The translations under genes and the position numbers were made by a program. From Nitrincola sp048264025 (lineage in GTDB: Bacteria; Pseudomonadota; Gammaproteobacteria; Pseudomonadales; Balneatricaceae): a stretch of 64,000 bases of DNA. The notes below the pieces were generated by a model. The model saw nothing but the letters and a program-made list of their open reading frames with translations. It had not been told where the DNA came from and did not search any database. Numbering within the stretch: position 1 is the stretch's first letter; every line of letters begins with the position of its first letter. Below are positions 1 to 9,261 of the stretch, piece after piece. The stretch spans positions 1-64,000 of the forward strand of contig NZ_JBLXDN010000014.1 of assembly GCF_048264025.1 (NCBI RefSeq). Direction: 5' to 3'.

Positions 1-173
1 AAGCGTGCAACACATCTGCTCGAGTCAAAAATAGCTTGCAACACGGGCGGGTCCATATAAGCCCGCTCTGCGGGCGATTTTTGTACAGGATGTACGAAAC
101 AGAAAACGGTTCCTGCGTTTTCTGCATTCACGCCGTCCGCCGTGGCTACCGCCACGGCCACAGCAGCGGCGTA
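1..173. other. Intergenic edge with three hairpins
   Basis: No gene is supported here. Three perfect stems follow one another: 61-66 with 70-75 (followed by a T-rich stretch), 100-108 with 116-124, and 139-145 with 152-158. A short direct repeat TGTAC-AGGA-TGTAC lies at 82-95. The first stem can end a transcript entering from the left. The other two have no T-run and look like an intergenic repeat unit or RNA-stabilising structures. The gene to the left is outside the window. Confidence 0.5.
61..83 (+). terminator. Possible rho-independent terminator of an upstream gene
   Basis: Six-base GC-only stem (61-66 / 70-75), three-base loop and a GA-TTTTT tail. It would end a plus-strand gene lying left of the window. 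The stem is short but strong. Confidence 0.4.
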
Positions 174-2537
174 TCAGTCAAACAAAGATTCCAGTACCCG
201 ACTACCTGATTCACCTGGCGCTTTGGCGCGTCTGTTTGGTGCTGTATCTTCATCAAAATACTCATTGATAGCGTCGGTCTGGCCTTCATAAGCCAGCAGG
301 CCAGATGCAGGGTCAATGCGGATGCGTACAACACTCTCTGGGCGCTGCGGGGCTGATTCTGGTTTGTCGCGCAGTGCCTCGCGCATAAAATCTATCCAGA
401 TAGGGAGTGCTGCGGTGCCGCCGTATTCACTCCGGCCAAGCGGCGCTGGTTGGTCAAATCCAACCCAGGCCGTGGCAACCAGGTCACGATTATAGCCAGT
501 AAACCAGGCATCTTTCTGTTGATTGGTGGTGCCAGTTTTACCGGCCAAATCGTTGCGTTGTAATGCCTGAGCTCGGCGACCGGTGCCGCGTCGGATTACG
601 TCGGCAAGGATGTCATTAATAATAAAGGCCGTAGACTCCTTTAATATGCGGAAATCTTCAGGGTCGCTGTGATTGAGGCGAGCATTGGTATGTTTAAAGG
701 CATCACCGGCATCATCTGGGAGCACTACAGGCTGTCCATTCACATCAATTTCATCAATGAACCAGGGGGTGACCAAGTAGCCACCATTGGCAAAGGCTGC
801 ATAGCCTGTATTAATCTGAATGGGGGTGACATCCGCGCTTCCCAAAGATAAAGACAGGTTGGCGGGGGTGCGATCTGGATCGAAACCAAACTTGAGAATC
901 TGTTGGTGTGCTGTGTGAACACCAATATCTCTCATTAGTCGAATCGAAACCAGGTTTTTAGAGCGGTAAAGTGCCTCACGTAGACGAATCGGCCCTTCAA
1001 AATCACGTGAACTATTTTCAGGACGCCATTCACCGGCAAGACTTATGTCGTGAATAACAATTGGAGAATCATTGATGACACTGGCCGCACTATAACCATT
1101 CTCCAGGCCTATTGCATAGATGAAGGGCTTAAATGTAGAGCCTGGTTGACGAAAAGCTTGAGTGATCCGGTTAAAGTTGTTGTGGTAAAAGCTGAAGCCG
1201 CCAGATAAGGCACGAATTGCACCCGTATCAGACTCCATAGCTATAACTCCACCCTGTACACGAGGGAGTTGCGTCAGGTGCCAGGTGTGTTCTTCATGCG
1301 GCACAACACGAATGATGTCGCCGCTAGCAAGGATGTCGCTGGTGGTACTCGGGGCTGGTCCCATGGCATTAACTGAGCGATAGGCCCGTGCCCATTTCAT
1401 GGCATCCCAGGATAAAGTGTGCTCGCTACCGTCCCGGAGTAAAACTGTGGCGTCTTGTTCAGTTGTATCTATCACCAGAGCAGGATGCATATTGGCATAC
1501 AAAGCGTAGTCAGACAGAATTGAAAGTAGTTCTTCCTTGTCTAGCTCGGCAATCTCGAGCTGAGCTTCAGGGCCGTGATATCCATGGCGCTCATGGTAGG
1601 CAATCAAGCCGTTACTCAAGGCTGCATCAGCCGCTGTTTGCATATTGCTATCCAGGGTGGTGGTGACATTAAAGCCATCTGTATAGGCGAGTTCGCCGTA
1701 CAAACGTACCATCTCAGCACGTACCATTTCAGCCACATAATAGGCTGGCAACTCAATGTCGGCTGTATGATAGCGGGCCACTTCTGCCTCCTGCGTAGCC
1801 TCATCATAGTCGGTCTGATTAATGTAGCCCAATGAAAGCATGCGCCCCAAAATCCAGTTACGGCGTGCAGTGGAGCGTTGCGGATTTCGGACAGGGTTGT
1901 TGGCGGAAGGTGCTTTTGGGAGGCCGGCGATGGTTGCCATCTGGGCTAGAGACAGCTCGCTGATATCCTTGCCGTAGTAAATGTTGGCAGCGGCTTGTAC
2001 TCCATACGCGCGCTGACCGAGATAAATTTTATTTACATAGAGTTCCAGTATTTCTTGTTTACTAAGTTCCTGTTCAATTTTTAGCGATAGCAGAATCTCA
2101 TTAAACTTGCGCTCAAATGTACGATCAGGTGAGAGAAAGAAGTTTTTAGCCACCTGCATAGTTATGGTAGATCCACCTGATTGAATTTCGCCACTGGAAA
2201 CTAATTGAAAGGCCGCTCTACTTAGTCCTTTAATATCGATACCGGAGTGTTCATAAAAGCGACTATCTTCGGCAGCAAGAATTGCATGGCGTAATGTATC
2301 GGGAATTTCATCGTAGCGAATAGGAATGCGTCGCTGTTCGCCGTACTCAGCCATCAGCTTGCCGTCCGCGGAAAAAATCCGTAGGGGAATTTGGAATCTT
2401 ACGTCACGAAGTTCGTTTACATCTGGAAGATTGGGCTTATATTGATGTAAGGCAAAAAAAACGCCAGCAATTACCAGTACTATTACCAGCAATGCAAGGC
2501 CCGAAAATATCTTAAGCAGGGTGAAAAGTTTGCGCAT
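174..2537 (-). CDS. mrcA: Penicillin-binding protein 1A (bifunctional peptidoglycan synthase)
   Basis: Class A PBP of 787 residues that polymerises and cross-links peptidoglycan at the outer face of the inner membrane. One N-terminal membrane anchor (about residues 8-30) is followed by a GT51 transglycosylase domain with the EDSRFYEHSG and GGSTITMQ motifs, an OB-like insert, and a transpeptidase domain with the catalytic SxxK in GSTFKP, SKN and KTGTT. The ATG at 2537 is chosen over an in-frame GTG at 2543 because AAAAGG sits about seven bases before it. It diverges from pilM, the same arrangement as ponA-pilM in Pseudomonas. The alternative is the paralogue PBP1B, but the neighbourhood and domain order favour 1A. 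Confidence 0.95.
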   Translation of the reverse strand: MRKLFTLLKIFSGLALLVIVLVIAGVFFALHQYKPNLPDVNELRDVRFQIPLRIFSADGKLMAEYGEQRRIPIRYDEIPDTLRHAILAAEDSRFYEHSGIDIKGLSRAAFQLVSSGEIQSGGSTITMQVAKNFFLSPDRTFERKFNEILLSLKIEQELSKQEILELYVNKIYLGQRAYGVQAAANIYYGKDISELSLAQMATIAGLPKAPSANNPVRNPQRSTARRNWILGRMLSLGYINQTDYDEATQEAEVARYHTADIELPAYYVAEMVRAEMVRLYGELAYTDGFNVTTTLDSNMQTAADAALSNGLIAYHERHGYHGPEAQLEIAELDKEELLSILSDYALYANMHPALVIDTTEQDATVLLRDGSEHTLSWDAMKWARAYRSVNAMGPAPSTTSDILASGDIIRVVPHEEHTWHLTQLPRVQGGVIAMESDTGAIRALSGGFSFYHNNFNRITQAFRQPGSTFKPFIYAIGLENGYSAASVINDSPIVIHDISLAGEWRPENSSRDFEGPIRLREALYRSKNLVSIRLMRDIGVHTAHQQILKFGFDPDRTPANLSLSLGSADVTPIQINTGYAAFANGGYLVTPWFIDEIDVNGQPVVLPDDAGDAFKHTNARLNHSDPEDFRILKESTAFIINDILADVIRRGTGRRAQALQRNDLAGKTGTTNQQKDAWFTGYNRDLVATAWVGFDQPAPLGRSEYGGTAALPIWIDFMREALRDKPESAPQRPESVVRIRIDPASGLLAYEGQTDAINEYFDEDTAPNRRAKAPGESGSRVLESLFD

Positions 2538-2686
2538 GGTCACCTTTTGGTCTAATTTCGGTCTAAAATGACTATTATATCTGTCGCGGGGCTTTACAGT
2601 ATAGCTGACAGGCGTTTAAATTACTGAAAAGGTTTATAGCTGTTAACCTACAGCATGTTCCGGTACTAACGGAAAAGGATTGAATT

Positions 2687-3742
2687 GTGGTCAGCTTATT
2701 CAGAAAAAAAACATCAGGCTGGATTGGTATCGATATTGGATCATCTTCAGTCAAGTTAGTTTCCATGTCGACCAACGGAAATCAACACCAGATCGATGCC
2801 TATGCAATCGTTCCTTTGCCTTCCAGTGCCGTCATCGATGGAAATGTTGAAGAGGTTAAAGAGGTCACAGCCGCTGTTCAGCGCGGCCTTAAAATATGTG
2901 GTGGTAAGTATAATGCGGCAGTTGTGGCTGTACCTTCCTCGGCTGTTATCACTAAGCGTATTCAAATAAGTAATTTGTTTGTCGGTATTGAGCTAGAAGA
3001 CCAGGTTAAAATTGAAGCTGATCAGTTCATTCCTTATCCACTTGAAGAGGTTGCTTTGGATTTCGAAGTAATCGGTCCCGCTACTAAAGATCCAAATCTG
3101 AATGAAATTTTACTGGTGGCTTGCCGGAAGGAAAATGCGGACTCCCGAGAGGATTCTGTTAATGCGGCGGGAGTAAAGTGTGAAGTGGTGGATGTCGATA
3201 CCTATGCCATGGAGCGTGTTCTGTCACTGGTTGATCATGCGGAAGGCGATCAACTGGTTGCCGTTGTCGATATAGGTGCTTCAACACTCTGTCTGAATGT
3301 CTTCATGAAAGGCAAGCTGGCTTATAACCGAGAGCAGGCCTTTGGTGGCAACGACTTATCCCAAGCGATTCATCAGCAACATGGGATGTCGATGGAGGAG
3401 GTTGATCTCGCTTTTCGTGAGAATACATTGAACCAAGCGATAGTCGATCAAATGGTTGTGCCATTTACCGATACTGTTATTCAGCAGGTGTCACGTGCGC
3501 TGCAGTTTTTCTACTCGTCCGGGGTTCACGGTCAATTGGGCAAAGTCTATATCTGCGGTGGTGTTTCAGGCCTGCCAAATCTGGCCAGTCGTTTAGCTGA
3601 TGAACTGGAAATTGAAACGCAACTGTTGATGCCATTTAATCATACGGCCGTGAACAGAAAGCTGAATTCCGAGCGCCTCAATCGTGATGCAGCCGTGCTG
3701 GCTAAAGCCTGCGGTCTGGCTCTTAGAAGCTCCAATCAATAG
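2687..3742 (+). CDS. pilM: Type IV pilus inner-membrane platform protein PilM
   Basis: Cytoplasmic actin-like (ASKHA) ATP-binding protein of 351 residues, normal length. The N-terminal phosphate motif IGIDIGSSSVKLV and the second one near VVDIGASTLCLN are both present. PilM binds the cytoplasmic N-terminal tail of PilN and links the pilus motor to the PilNOP alignment complex. The start is GTG, with AAAAGGAT seven bases upstream (2673-2680). It is the first gene of the pilMNOPQ operon, 11 bases before pilN. Confidence 0.96.
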   Translation: MVSLFRKKTSGWIGIDIGSSSVKLVSMSTNGNQHQIDAYAIVPLPSSAVIDGNVEEVKEVTAAVQRGLKICGGKYNAAVVAVPSSAVITKRIQISNLFVGIELEDQVKIEADQFIPYPLEEVALDFEVIGPATKDPNLNEILLVACRKENADSREDSVNAAGVKCEVVDVDTYAMERVLSLVDHAEGDQLVAVVDIGASTLCLNVFMKGKLAYNREQAFGGNDLSQAIHQQHGMSMEEVDLAFRENTLNQAIVDQMVVPFTDTVIQQVSRALQFFYSSGVHGQLGKVYICGGVSGLPNLASRLADELEIETQLLMPFNHTAVNRKLNSERLNRDAAVLAKACGLALRSSNQ

Positions 3743-3753
3743 GACTTGAGACT

Positions 3754-4305
3754 ATGGCCCGAATAAATTTAAGACCCTGGCGCGAAGAACGGAATGCTTT
3801 GCATCAGAAACGCTTTGTTTCAAACCTATTGGGAGCCGCCGTACTGGCTGGCTTGGCGGTATTTGCTATCAGTTACTATTACGATATGCAGATGGATCGC
3901 CAGCAAGCGCGAAATAATTATTTGCGTGCCGAGAATACACGCCTGGATAGACAGTTAGCTGAAATTAACGAGTTGAATCGGTTGCGTGATCAACTGCTGG
4001 CTCGCCTGCAAGCTATTGAGGATCTTCAGGGAACCCGACCACTTATTGTACGCAACTTTGATGAGATGGTGCGGGTGTTGCCTGATGATCTCTACTACAC
4101 TTCAGTTAGTCGAAATGGCGATATGATCACAATCGATGGTTTTGCTGAACAGAATCGAGATGTGTCGGCATTGATGCGCCAGTTAAACAGCTCCGAATGG
4201 TTTAGTGAGCCTAATCTTAGTCGGGTAGGCACGGCTAACAACCTCAGGCAATTTAATCTCTCGGTGCCTATGCGTCGACCTGCTGACGGGGGGAGTGCAG
4301 AATGA
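3754..4305 (+). CDS. pilN: Type IV pilus alignment protein PilN
   Basis: Bitopic inner-membrane protein of 183 residues. The conserved cytoplasmic tail ARINLRPWRE (residues 2-11), which docks into PilM, is followed by one membrane helix (about 25-45), a coiled coil (about 48-88) and a periplasmic ferredoxin-like domain. It dimerises with PilO to connect the motor to the PilQ secretin. It overlaps pilO by four bases (ATGA), which points to translational coupling. Confidence 0.95.
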   Translation: MARINLRPWREERNALHQKRFVSNLLGAAVLAGLAVFAISYYYDMQMDRQQARNNYLRAENTRLDRQLAEINELNRLRDQLLARLQAIEDLQGTRPLIVRNFDEMVRVLPDDLYYTSVSRNGDMITIDGFAEQNRDVSALMRQLNSSEWFSEPNLSRVGTANNLRQFNLSVPMRRPADGGSAE

Positions 4306-4904
4306 GCATGAATGCGCTTCAAAATGCATTTCGCGGTTTTGATATCAACAATCTTGATTTTAAAACAGCTGGAAACTGGCCTGTCGGTGTAAAGTTCATC
4401 TGTTATCTACTCGCATTTGCCGTTGTAGTGGGGGCTGGCATCCATTTTCTGATAACCGATAAGCATCAGGCTGTAGAACGAGAAATTACCCGTGAAAATG
4501 ACCTGAAATCTCAGTTTGAAGACAAGGCATTTCGTGTTGCTAACCTGGATGCCCTGCGTCGTCAGATGGCTGATGTAGAGGTGCGGTTTTCGGAGATACT
4601 CAAACAACTGCCAACAGATAAAGAAGTGCCAGGATTGCTTGAAGATATTTCGGATATCGGGCGGCAGGCAGGCCTGACCATTGACACAATTGCACTGCAG
4701 CCTGAAACCCGTACTCAATTTTATATTGAGTTACCCATCAATATTCAGGTGAATGGTACTTATCATCAGATGGGGGAGTTTGTGAGTGGTGTCGCGGCTA
4801 TCGAAAGGATTGTCACCTTGCATGACTATTCAATCCGGACAGTTTCTGATGATCAGCTTTCCATGACCATTAACGCAAAGACCTATCGCTATGAACAGAA
4901 TTAA
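4302..4904 (+). CDS. pilO: Type IV pilus alignment protein PilO
   Basis: Inner-membrane protein of 200 residues with a short N-terminal cytoplasmic part, one membrane helix (about residues 32-50), a coiled coil and a periplasmic ferredoxin-like domain that pairs with PilN and contacts PilP. Its start overlaps the end of pilN by four bases, and its end overlaps the start of pilP by 14. Gene order and length are typical of pseudomonad-type pilus systems. Confidence 0.95.
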   Translation: MSMNALQNAFRGFDINNLDFKTAGNWPVGVKFICYLLAFAVVVGAGIHFLITDKHQAVEREITRENDLKSQFEDKAFRVANLDALRRQMADVEVRFSEILKQLPTDKEVPGLLEDISDIGRQAGLTIDTIALQPETRTQFYIELPINIQVNGTYHQMGEFVSGVAAIERIVTLHDYSIRTVSDDQLSMTINAKTYRYEQN

Positions 4905-5460
4905 ACGACATAACGGATCGCGGGCGCTGTCTGGCAGATTCTGTGCTGTAACGCTGCTGGTTTTGTTGATGCAAGGTTGTATTTGGGTGGAGGATACGGC
5001 TGACCTGAGAGCGTTCGTTGCTGATCGTTCTTCAAGGCCGGTTGGAGAAATTCCTCCGTTACCTGAATTTCAACCCTATGAAGCCTTTGTGTATGAAGGT
5101 TCCAGTCTGCGTAACCCCTTCCGGGTTATGATGCCAGAAGTAACTGAATTACCGGAAGAAATTTCTGAGGTCTACCCCGACCCAGACAGAATCAATGACT
5201 ATCTTGAGCAGTATGCGGTGGATAACCTGTCAATGGTAGGTACTATCACATCTCCGCTGGAAGTTGAGTTGATGTACGCTCTGGTACGGGATCCTCTTGG
5301 CGAGGTGCACCGAGTAAAAATGGGTGATTACCTTGGGCTGGATAACGGCCAAGTGGTTGCATTGGATGAAAGACGGATAGAATTGTCCGAAATTGTTTCA
5401 AATGGCCGTGGCGGATGGATGAAGCGACCACGCACCATTGTTCTTCCCGAGTCCAACTAA
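4891..5460 (+). CDS. pilP: Type IV pilus lipoprotein PilP
   Basis: Lipoprotein of 189 residues. A basic N-terminus and hydrophobic stretch lead to the lipobox LMQGC, so the mature protein starts at about Cys30. An extended linker follows, then a C-terminal beta-sandwich (homology region) containing VGTI, VKMGDYLGLDNG and ELSEIV. PilP bridges PilN/PilO in the inner membrane to the N0 domain of PilQ. The reading frame starts inside the end of pilO. Confidence 0.95.
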   Translation: MNRIKRHNGSRALSGRFCAVTLLVLLMQGCIWVEDTADLRAFVADRSSRPVGEIPPLPEFQPYEAFVYEGSSLRNPFRVMMPEVTELPEEISEVYPDPDRINDYLEQYAVDNLSMVGTITSPLEVELMYALVRDPLGEVHRVKMGDYLGLDNGQVVALDERRIELSEIVSNGRGGWMKRPRTIVLPESN

Positions 5461-5472
5461 GGGATACTGACC

Positions 5473-7575
5473 GTGAAAAAAATACACATGACTCAAAAGA
5501 AAACTACGTCGTTGCTGAAATGCTTCGGTAGCTGGCTGGTGATCCCGGTTGTACTGCTGTTCTCTACTACTTTGCTTGCACAAGAAGCCAGGTTGACTAA
5601 AACAGAGTTTGTATCCCTGCCAGGGCAGGGTGTTGAGGTAAGGATGGAGTTTGATACGCCTCCTGCAGTACCCAGCAGCTACATGATCGACAGTCCTCCA
5701 CGCCTGGTTATGGATTTTAATGGTGTGGTCAACGATATAGGCCAGCGGAATATCTCGGTTAATACCGGCATAGTGGATAGTGTCAACTTCGCTCAGGCGC
5801 AGGACCGCTTACGGGTTGTTACAAACCTCTACGGCGCTGCTTCGCATGATGTACAGGTTAGCGGTAATGTTCTACTCATGCGCTTTCAGGAGATAGTGGC
5901 AGCACCTACAGGCAACAGTCGTCAGCAAGCATCCTCTGCGTCTGTCATGCCATCACAAAGTACAGTGGCTGATAGCCGTACGCGGGTCAACTCCATTGAC
6001 TTTCAGCGTGTTGAGGGCAATCAGGGGCGTGTCATTATCGCAATGTCAGACGACCGAGCCAGCATGGATGTTATGCGTGAAGGCGGTAACATTGTGCTTA
6101 ATTTGTCAAATGCTGTGCTCGATCCGGCGTTGTCTAAGCGTCTGGATGTGCAGGATTTCGCAACACCGCTGGAGTTTATTGACAGCATGTCCTCTGGTAG
6201 CGGTGCAACCATCTTAATGCGTCCGGGTTCTGATCCCTACGATTACATGGCGTATCAGACCGGTAATCAATTGATTGTTGATTTTAAACCGCTGACTCGA
6301 CGTGAACTGGATGCTCAGCGTGAAAATCAGTTTCCCTATACAGGTGAGCGTATTGACCTGAATTTCCAGAGTGTTGAAGTTAGGGCTGTATTGCAGATTA
6401 TTGCTGAAGTGGCCGAGATGAATCTGGTGGTCAGTGAGAATGTCGGTGGAACCACAACGCTGCGTCTGAAGAATGTTCCCTGGGATCAGGCACTGGATAT
6501 TCTGCTGAAATCCAAGAATCTGGATAAGCGTGAAATCGGCAATGTGCTGATGGTAGGTACATCGACTGAAATCGCTGAGCGTGAACGCGCTGAAATGGAA
6601 AGTCAGCAACAAGTCCAGGAGCTTGCTCCACTGATTACTGAGTTTATTCAGGTGGATTTCCGTCGCGCTTCAGATATGCGTACCCGGCTGGAAGAAGCGC
6701 GTCTGGTATCTGAGCGAGGTTTTATTCTGGCCGATGACCAGACCAATGTATTGATGGTGCGTGAAACCTCCAGTCAGATGGAAGATATTCGCCGTACGCT
6801 GCGCCGTTTTGATATAGAAGTGGCCCAGGTGCTAGTAGAGGCTCGGCTTGTAACGGCGTCCACTGAGTTTGCTAAAGAAATAGGTATCCGCTGGGGGGCT
6901 TCCAGTACGTCAACTCACAGAGGTAATCCGGTTGTAATAAATGGTGGCGCCAATGATGAAATGTTCGAAATTGGTGATACCGGTGAGTTTGTTCCGGGTA
7001 TGGTTGATCTGGGAGTAAGTGATGCTACCTCTGCCATACGTATAGGGTACCTTGGCAGTAGCTTCTTGTTGGCTGCTGAGCTGTCTGCATTGCAGAGTGA
7101 TAACAAAGTAGAGATAGTTTCTCAGCCTAAGGTTATTACTACCAATGGTCGTCCGGCAGTAATCAAATCAGGTCAGGAAGTGGCCTATCAGACCGTTGAG
7201 AACGGCGAAGTTAATCTTGAGTTCAAGGAAGTGGTGCTGAGTCTGGAGGTAACCCCTCAGATCAATCCAGGTGATCGTATCTCCATGGATTTGAAAGTGC
7301 TGCAGGACTCGCTTGACCCCAACCGTCTTGGTGGTGAGTTGCTGATCAACACCAACCAGCTTGAGACCTCAGTGGTCGTTAATGATGGTGATACCATTGT
7401 ACTGGGTGGTGTATTCCGTAATGACATGGAAAATGCAACCAGTAAAACGCCGATCCTGGGTGATCTGCCAGTGTTGGGCCGTTTGTTCCGCTACACGCGT
7501 GAAACAGAAACCAAACGAGAGTTGCTGATCTTCATCACACCCACTATGATTCGGGAATCCTTAGCTATTCAGTAG
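5473..7575 (+). CDS. pilQ: Type IV pilus outer-membrane secretin PilQ
   Basis: Outer-membrane secretin of 700 residues through which the pilus exits. Signal peptide (about 1-37, ending LLAQ), two AMIN peptidoglycan-binding domains (about 40-270), an STN/N0 domain with VEVRAVLQIIAEVAEMNL (about 300), an N1 domain, and a C-terminal secretin barrel with VEARLV, SQPKVITTNG and VLGGVF. The GTG start at 5473 lies 12 bases after pilP; an ATG at 5488 is the alternative, and neither has a strong ribosome binding site. It is the last pil gene before aroK. Confidence 0.96.
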   Translation: MKKIHMTQKKTTSLLKCFGSWLVIPVVLLFSTTLLAQEARLTKTEFVSLPGQGVEVRMEFDTPPAVPSSYMIDSPPRLVMDFNGVVNDIGQRNISVNTGIVDSVNFAQAQDRLRVVTNLYGAASHDVQVSGNVLLMRFQEIVAAPTGNSRQQASSASVMPSQSTVADSRTRVNSIDFQRVEGNQGRVIIAMSDDRASMDVMREGGNIVLNLSNAVLDPALSKRLDVQDFATPLEFIDSMSSGSGATILMRPGSDPYDYMAYQTGNQLIVDFKPLTRRELDAQRENQFPYTGERIDLNFQSVEVRAVLQIIAEVAEMNLVVSENVGGTTTLRLKNVPWDQALDILLKSKNLDKREIGNVLMVGTSTEIAERERAEMESQQQVQELAPLITEFIQVDFRRASDMRTRLEEARLVSERGFILADDQTNVLMVRETSSQMEDIRRTLRRFDIEVAQVLVEARLVTASTEFAKEIGIRWGASSTSTHRGNPVVINGGANDEMFEIGDTGEFVPGMVDLGVSDATSAIRIGYLGSSFLLAAELSALQSDNKVEIVSQPKVITTNGRPAVIKSGQEVAYQTVENGEVNLEFKEVVLSLEVTPQINPGDRISMDLKVLQDSLDPNRLGGELLINTNQLETSVVVNDGDTIVLGGVFRNDMENATSKTPILGDLPVLGRLFRYTRETETKRELLIFITPTMIRESLAIQ

Positions 7576-7584
7576 GTTTCTGCG

Positions 7585-8106
7585 TTGAACGTCTTTCTTG
7601 TTGGCCCTATGGGTGCTGGAAAAAGCACCATAGGGCGTCTTCTTTCACATGAGCTTCATTATGATTTTATCGATTCTGATAAGGTCATAGAGGAACGCTC
7701 AGGTGCGAATATTCCTTGGATTTTTGATGTTGAAGGTGAGCAGGGGTTTCGTGATCGTGAAGCCGCTGTTATTGATGAGCTTACACAGTTAAGTGATTGT
7801 GTACTGGCCACGGGTGGCGGCGTTGTGATGCGATCTGAAAATCGCAGTAACCTTCAGAGTAGAGGGGTGGTCGTTTACTTGCAGACTTCGATTGAGCAGC
7901 AGCTTGAGCGTACGGCAAAAGACCGAAATCGCCCCTTATTGCAAACTGATAATCCAGAGGCTGTGTTGCGCAAATTGTTGCAGCAGCGTGATCCCCTTTA
8001 CAAAAGCTGTGCAGATATTATTATCCGAACAGATAGGCGGCATCCGCGCGCAGTCATTCAGGAAATCCTGCGTCAGCTAAAGCAGCACCAACCGCTTAAC
8101 GCCTGA
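7585..8106 (+). CDS. aroK: Shikimate kinase
   Basis: Phosphorylates shikimate to shikimate 3-phosphate in chorismate synthesis (cytoplasm). 173 residues, usual length. The P-loop GPMGAGKST is at residues 7-15, the shikimate-binding DSD at about 32-34, R near 58, the GGGVV loop at about 79-83, and the lid arginine in KDRNRPLL. The start is TTG: the first downstream ATG would remove part of the P-loop. It sits nine bases after pilQ and is followed by aroB. Confidence 0.95.
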   Translation: MNVFLVGPMGAGKSTIGRLLSHELHYDFIDSDKVIEERSGANIPWIFDVEGEQGFRDREAAVIDELTQLSDCVLATGGGVVMRSENRSNLQSRGVVVYLQTSIEQQLERTAKDRNRPLLQTDNPEAVLRKLLQQRDPLYKSCADIIIRTDRRHPRAVIQEILRQLKQHQPLNA

Positions 8107-8150
8107 TTTTATTCTTTTAAATATCCCGATTTTTAAACGCGGAGTTCTAC

Positions 8151-9227
8151 ATGATGCAAACCCTGAGCGTTGACCTGGGTGACAGAAGCTACCCGATTTT
8201 TATTGGTTCAGGACTGCTGCAGCAGGCTAGGTTGCAGCCCTATATCAAGGGTAACCAGGTGATGCTGGTCAGTAACACCACAGTAGCTCCACTGTATCGG
8301 GAGCTGGTCTGTAAAGGTTTGTCTCAGATTGATGTAGATGAGGTGATACTGCCTGATGGTGAGGCATATAAGGATATGCAGCATCTTAACCTGATTTTTG
8401 ATCAGTTACTGGCGCGTCGTCATAACCGTACCACTACGCTAATTGCATTGGGTGGTGGGGTGATAGGTGATATGACTGGCTTTGCCGCCGCTTGTTATCA
8501 ACGCGGCGTCAACTTTATCCAGTTGCCGACTACGCTCCTGTCGCAAGTGGATTCCTCCGTAGGCGGCAAGACGGGTGTTAATCACCCGGCGGGCAAAAAT
8601 ATGATTGGTGCCTTTCACCAACCAGTGGCGGTGGTGGCCGATACGGCTGTGTTGCAAACGCTTCCAGATACTGAGTTGTCAGCAGGGCTAGCCGAAGTGA
8701 TTAAGTATGGCTTGATTTATGATGCTGACTTTTTTGCCTGGCTTGAAAGCAATGTGCAGGCGCTGCGTAATAAGGATGAGCAGGCACTGGCCTACGCTAT
8801 ATATCGTTCTTGCGAAATCAAAGCAGAGCTTGTGGCTCTGGATGAACGAGAATCCGGCGTGCGGGCTCTACTGAATCTTGGACATACCTTTGGCCATGCG
8901 ATTGAAACACATGCGGGTTACGGCCAATGGTTGCATGGTGAAGCTGTGGCGGCAGGTACGGTGATGGCTGCCGACTTGTCCTGTCGGTTAGGATGGATTA
9001 GCCGTGCAGATGTAGATAGAATAGAACGATTGTTTAAGGCCGCTGGATTGCCGGTCAAACCACCCAAAGATATGACACCTGAGCAATTCTGTACGCTGAT
9101 GTCTGTTGATAAAAAAGTGATGGATGGTCGTTTACGTCTGGTGTTGTTGAAAGCAATTGGCCAGGCTGTTGTCACCGCGGAATTTGAACAAGCAGCGCTA
9201 ATGCAAACTCTGAATGGGGGCGTTTAG
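8151..9227 (+). CDS. aroB: 3-dehydroquinate synthase
   Basis: Second shikimate-pathway enzyme: converts DAHP to 3-dehydroquinate using NAD and a divalent metal. 358 residues. Diagnostic stretches are LPDGEAYKDM, the glycine-rich ALGGGVIGDMTGFAA, LPTTLLSQVDSSVGGKTGVNH and the metal-binding histidines in NLGHTFGHAIE and WLHGEAVAAG. Two adjacent ATG codons (8151, 8154) follow a GGAG. Pairing with aroK upstream and a damX-like gene downstream is the usual gammaproteobacterial order. Confidence 0.97.
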   Translation: MMQTLSVDLGDRSYPIFIGSGLLQQARLQPYIKGNQVMLVSNTTVAPLYRELVCKGLSQIDVDEVILPDGEAYKDMQHLNLIFDQLLARRHNRTTTLIALGGGVIGDMTGFAAACYQRGVNFIQLPTTLLSQVDSSVGGKTGVNHPAGKNMIGAFHQPVAVVADTAVLQTLPDTELSAGLAEVIKYGLIYDADFFAWLESNVQALRNKDEQALAYAIYRSCEIKAELVALDERESGVRALLNLGHTFGHAIETHAGYGQWLHGEAVAAGTVMAADLSCRLGWISRADVDRIERLFKAAGLPVKPPKDMTPEQFCTLMSVDKKVMDGRLRLVLLKAIGQAVVTAEFEQAALMQTLNGGV

Positions 9228-9261
9228 TCCTGTCAGGAAACTAACTAAGCAGGGAATAATT

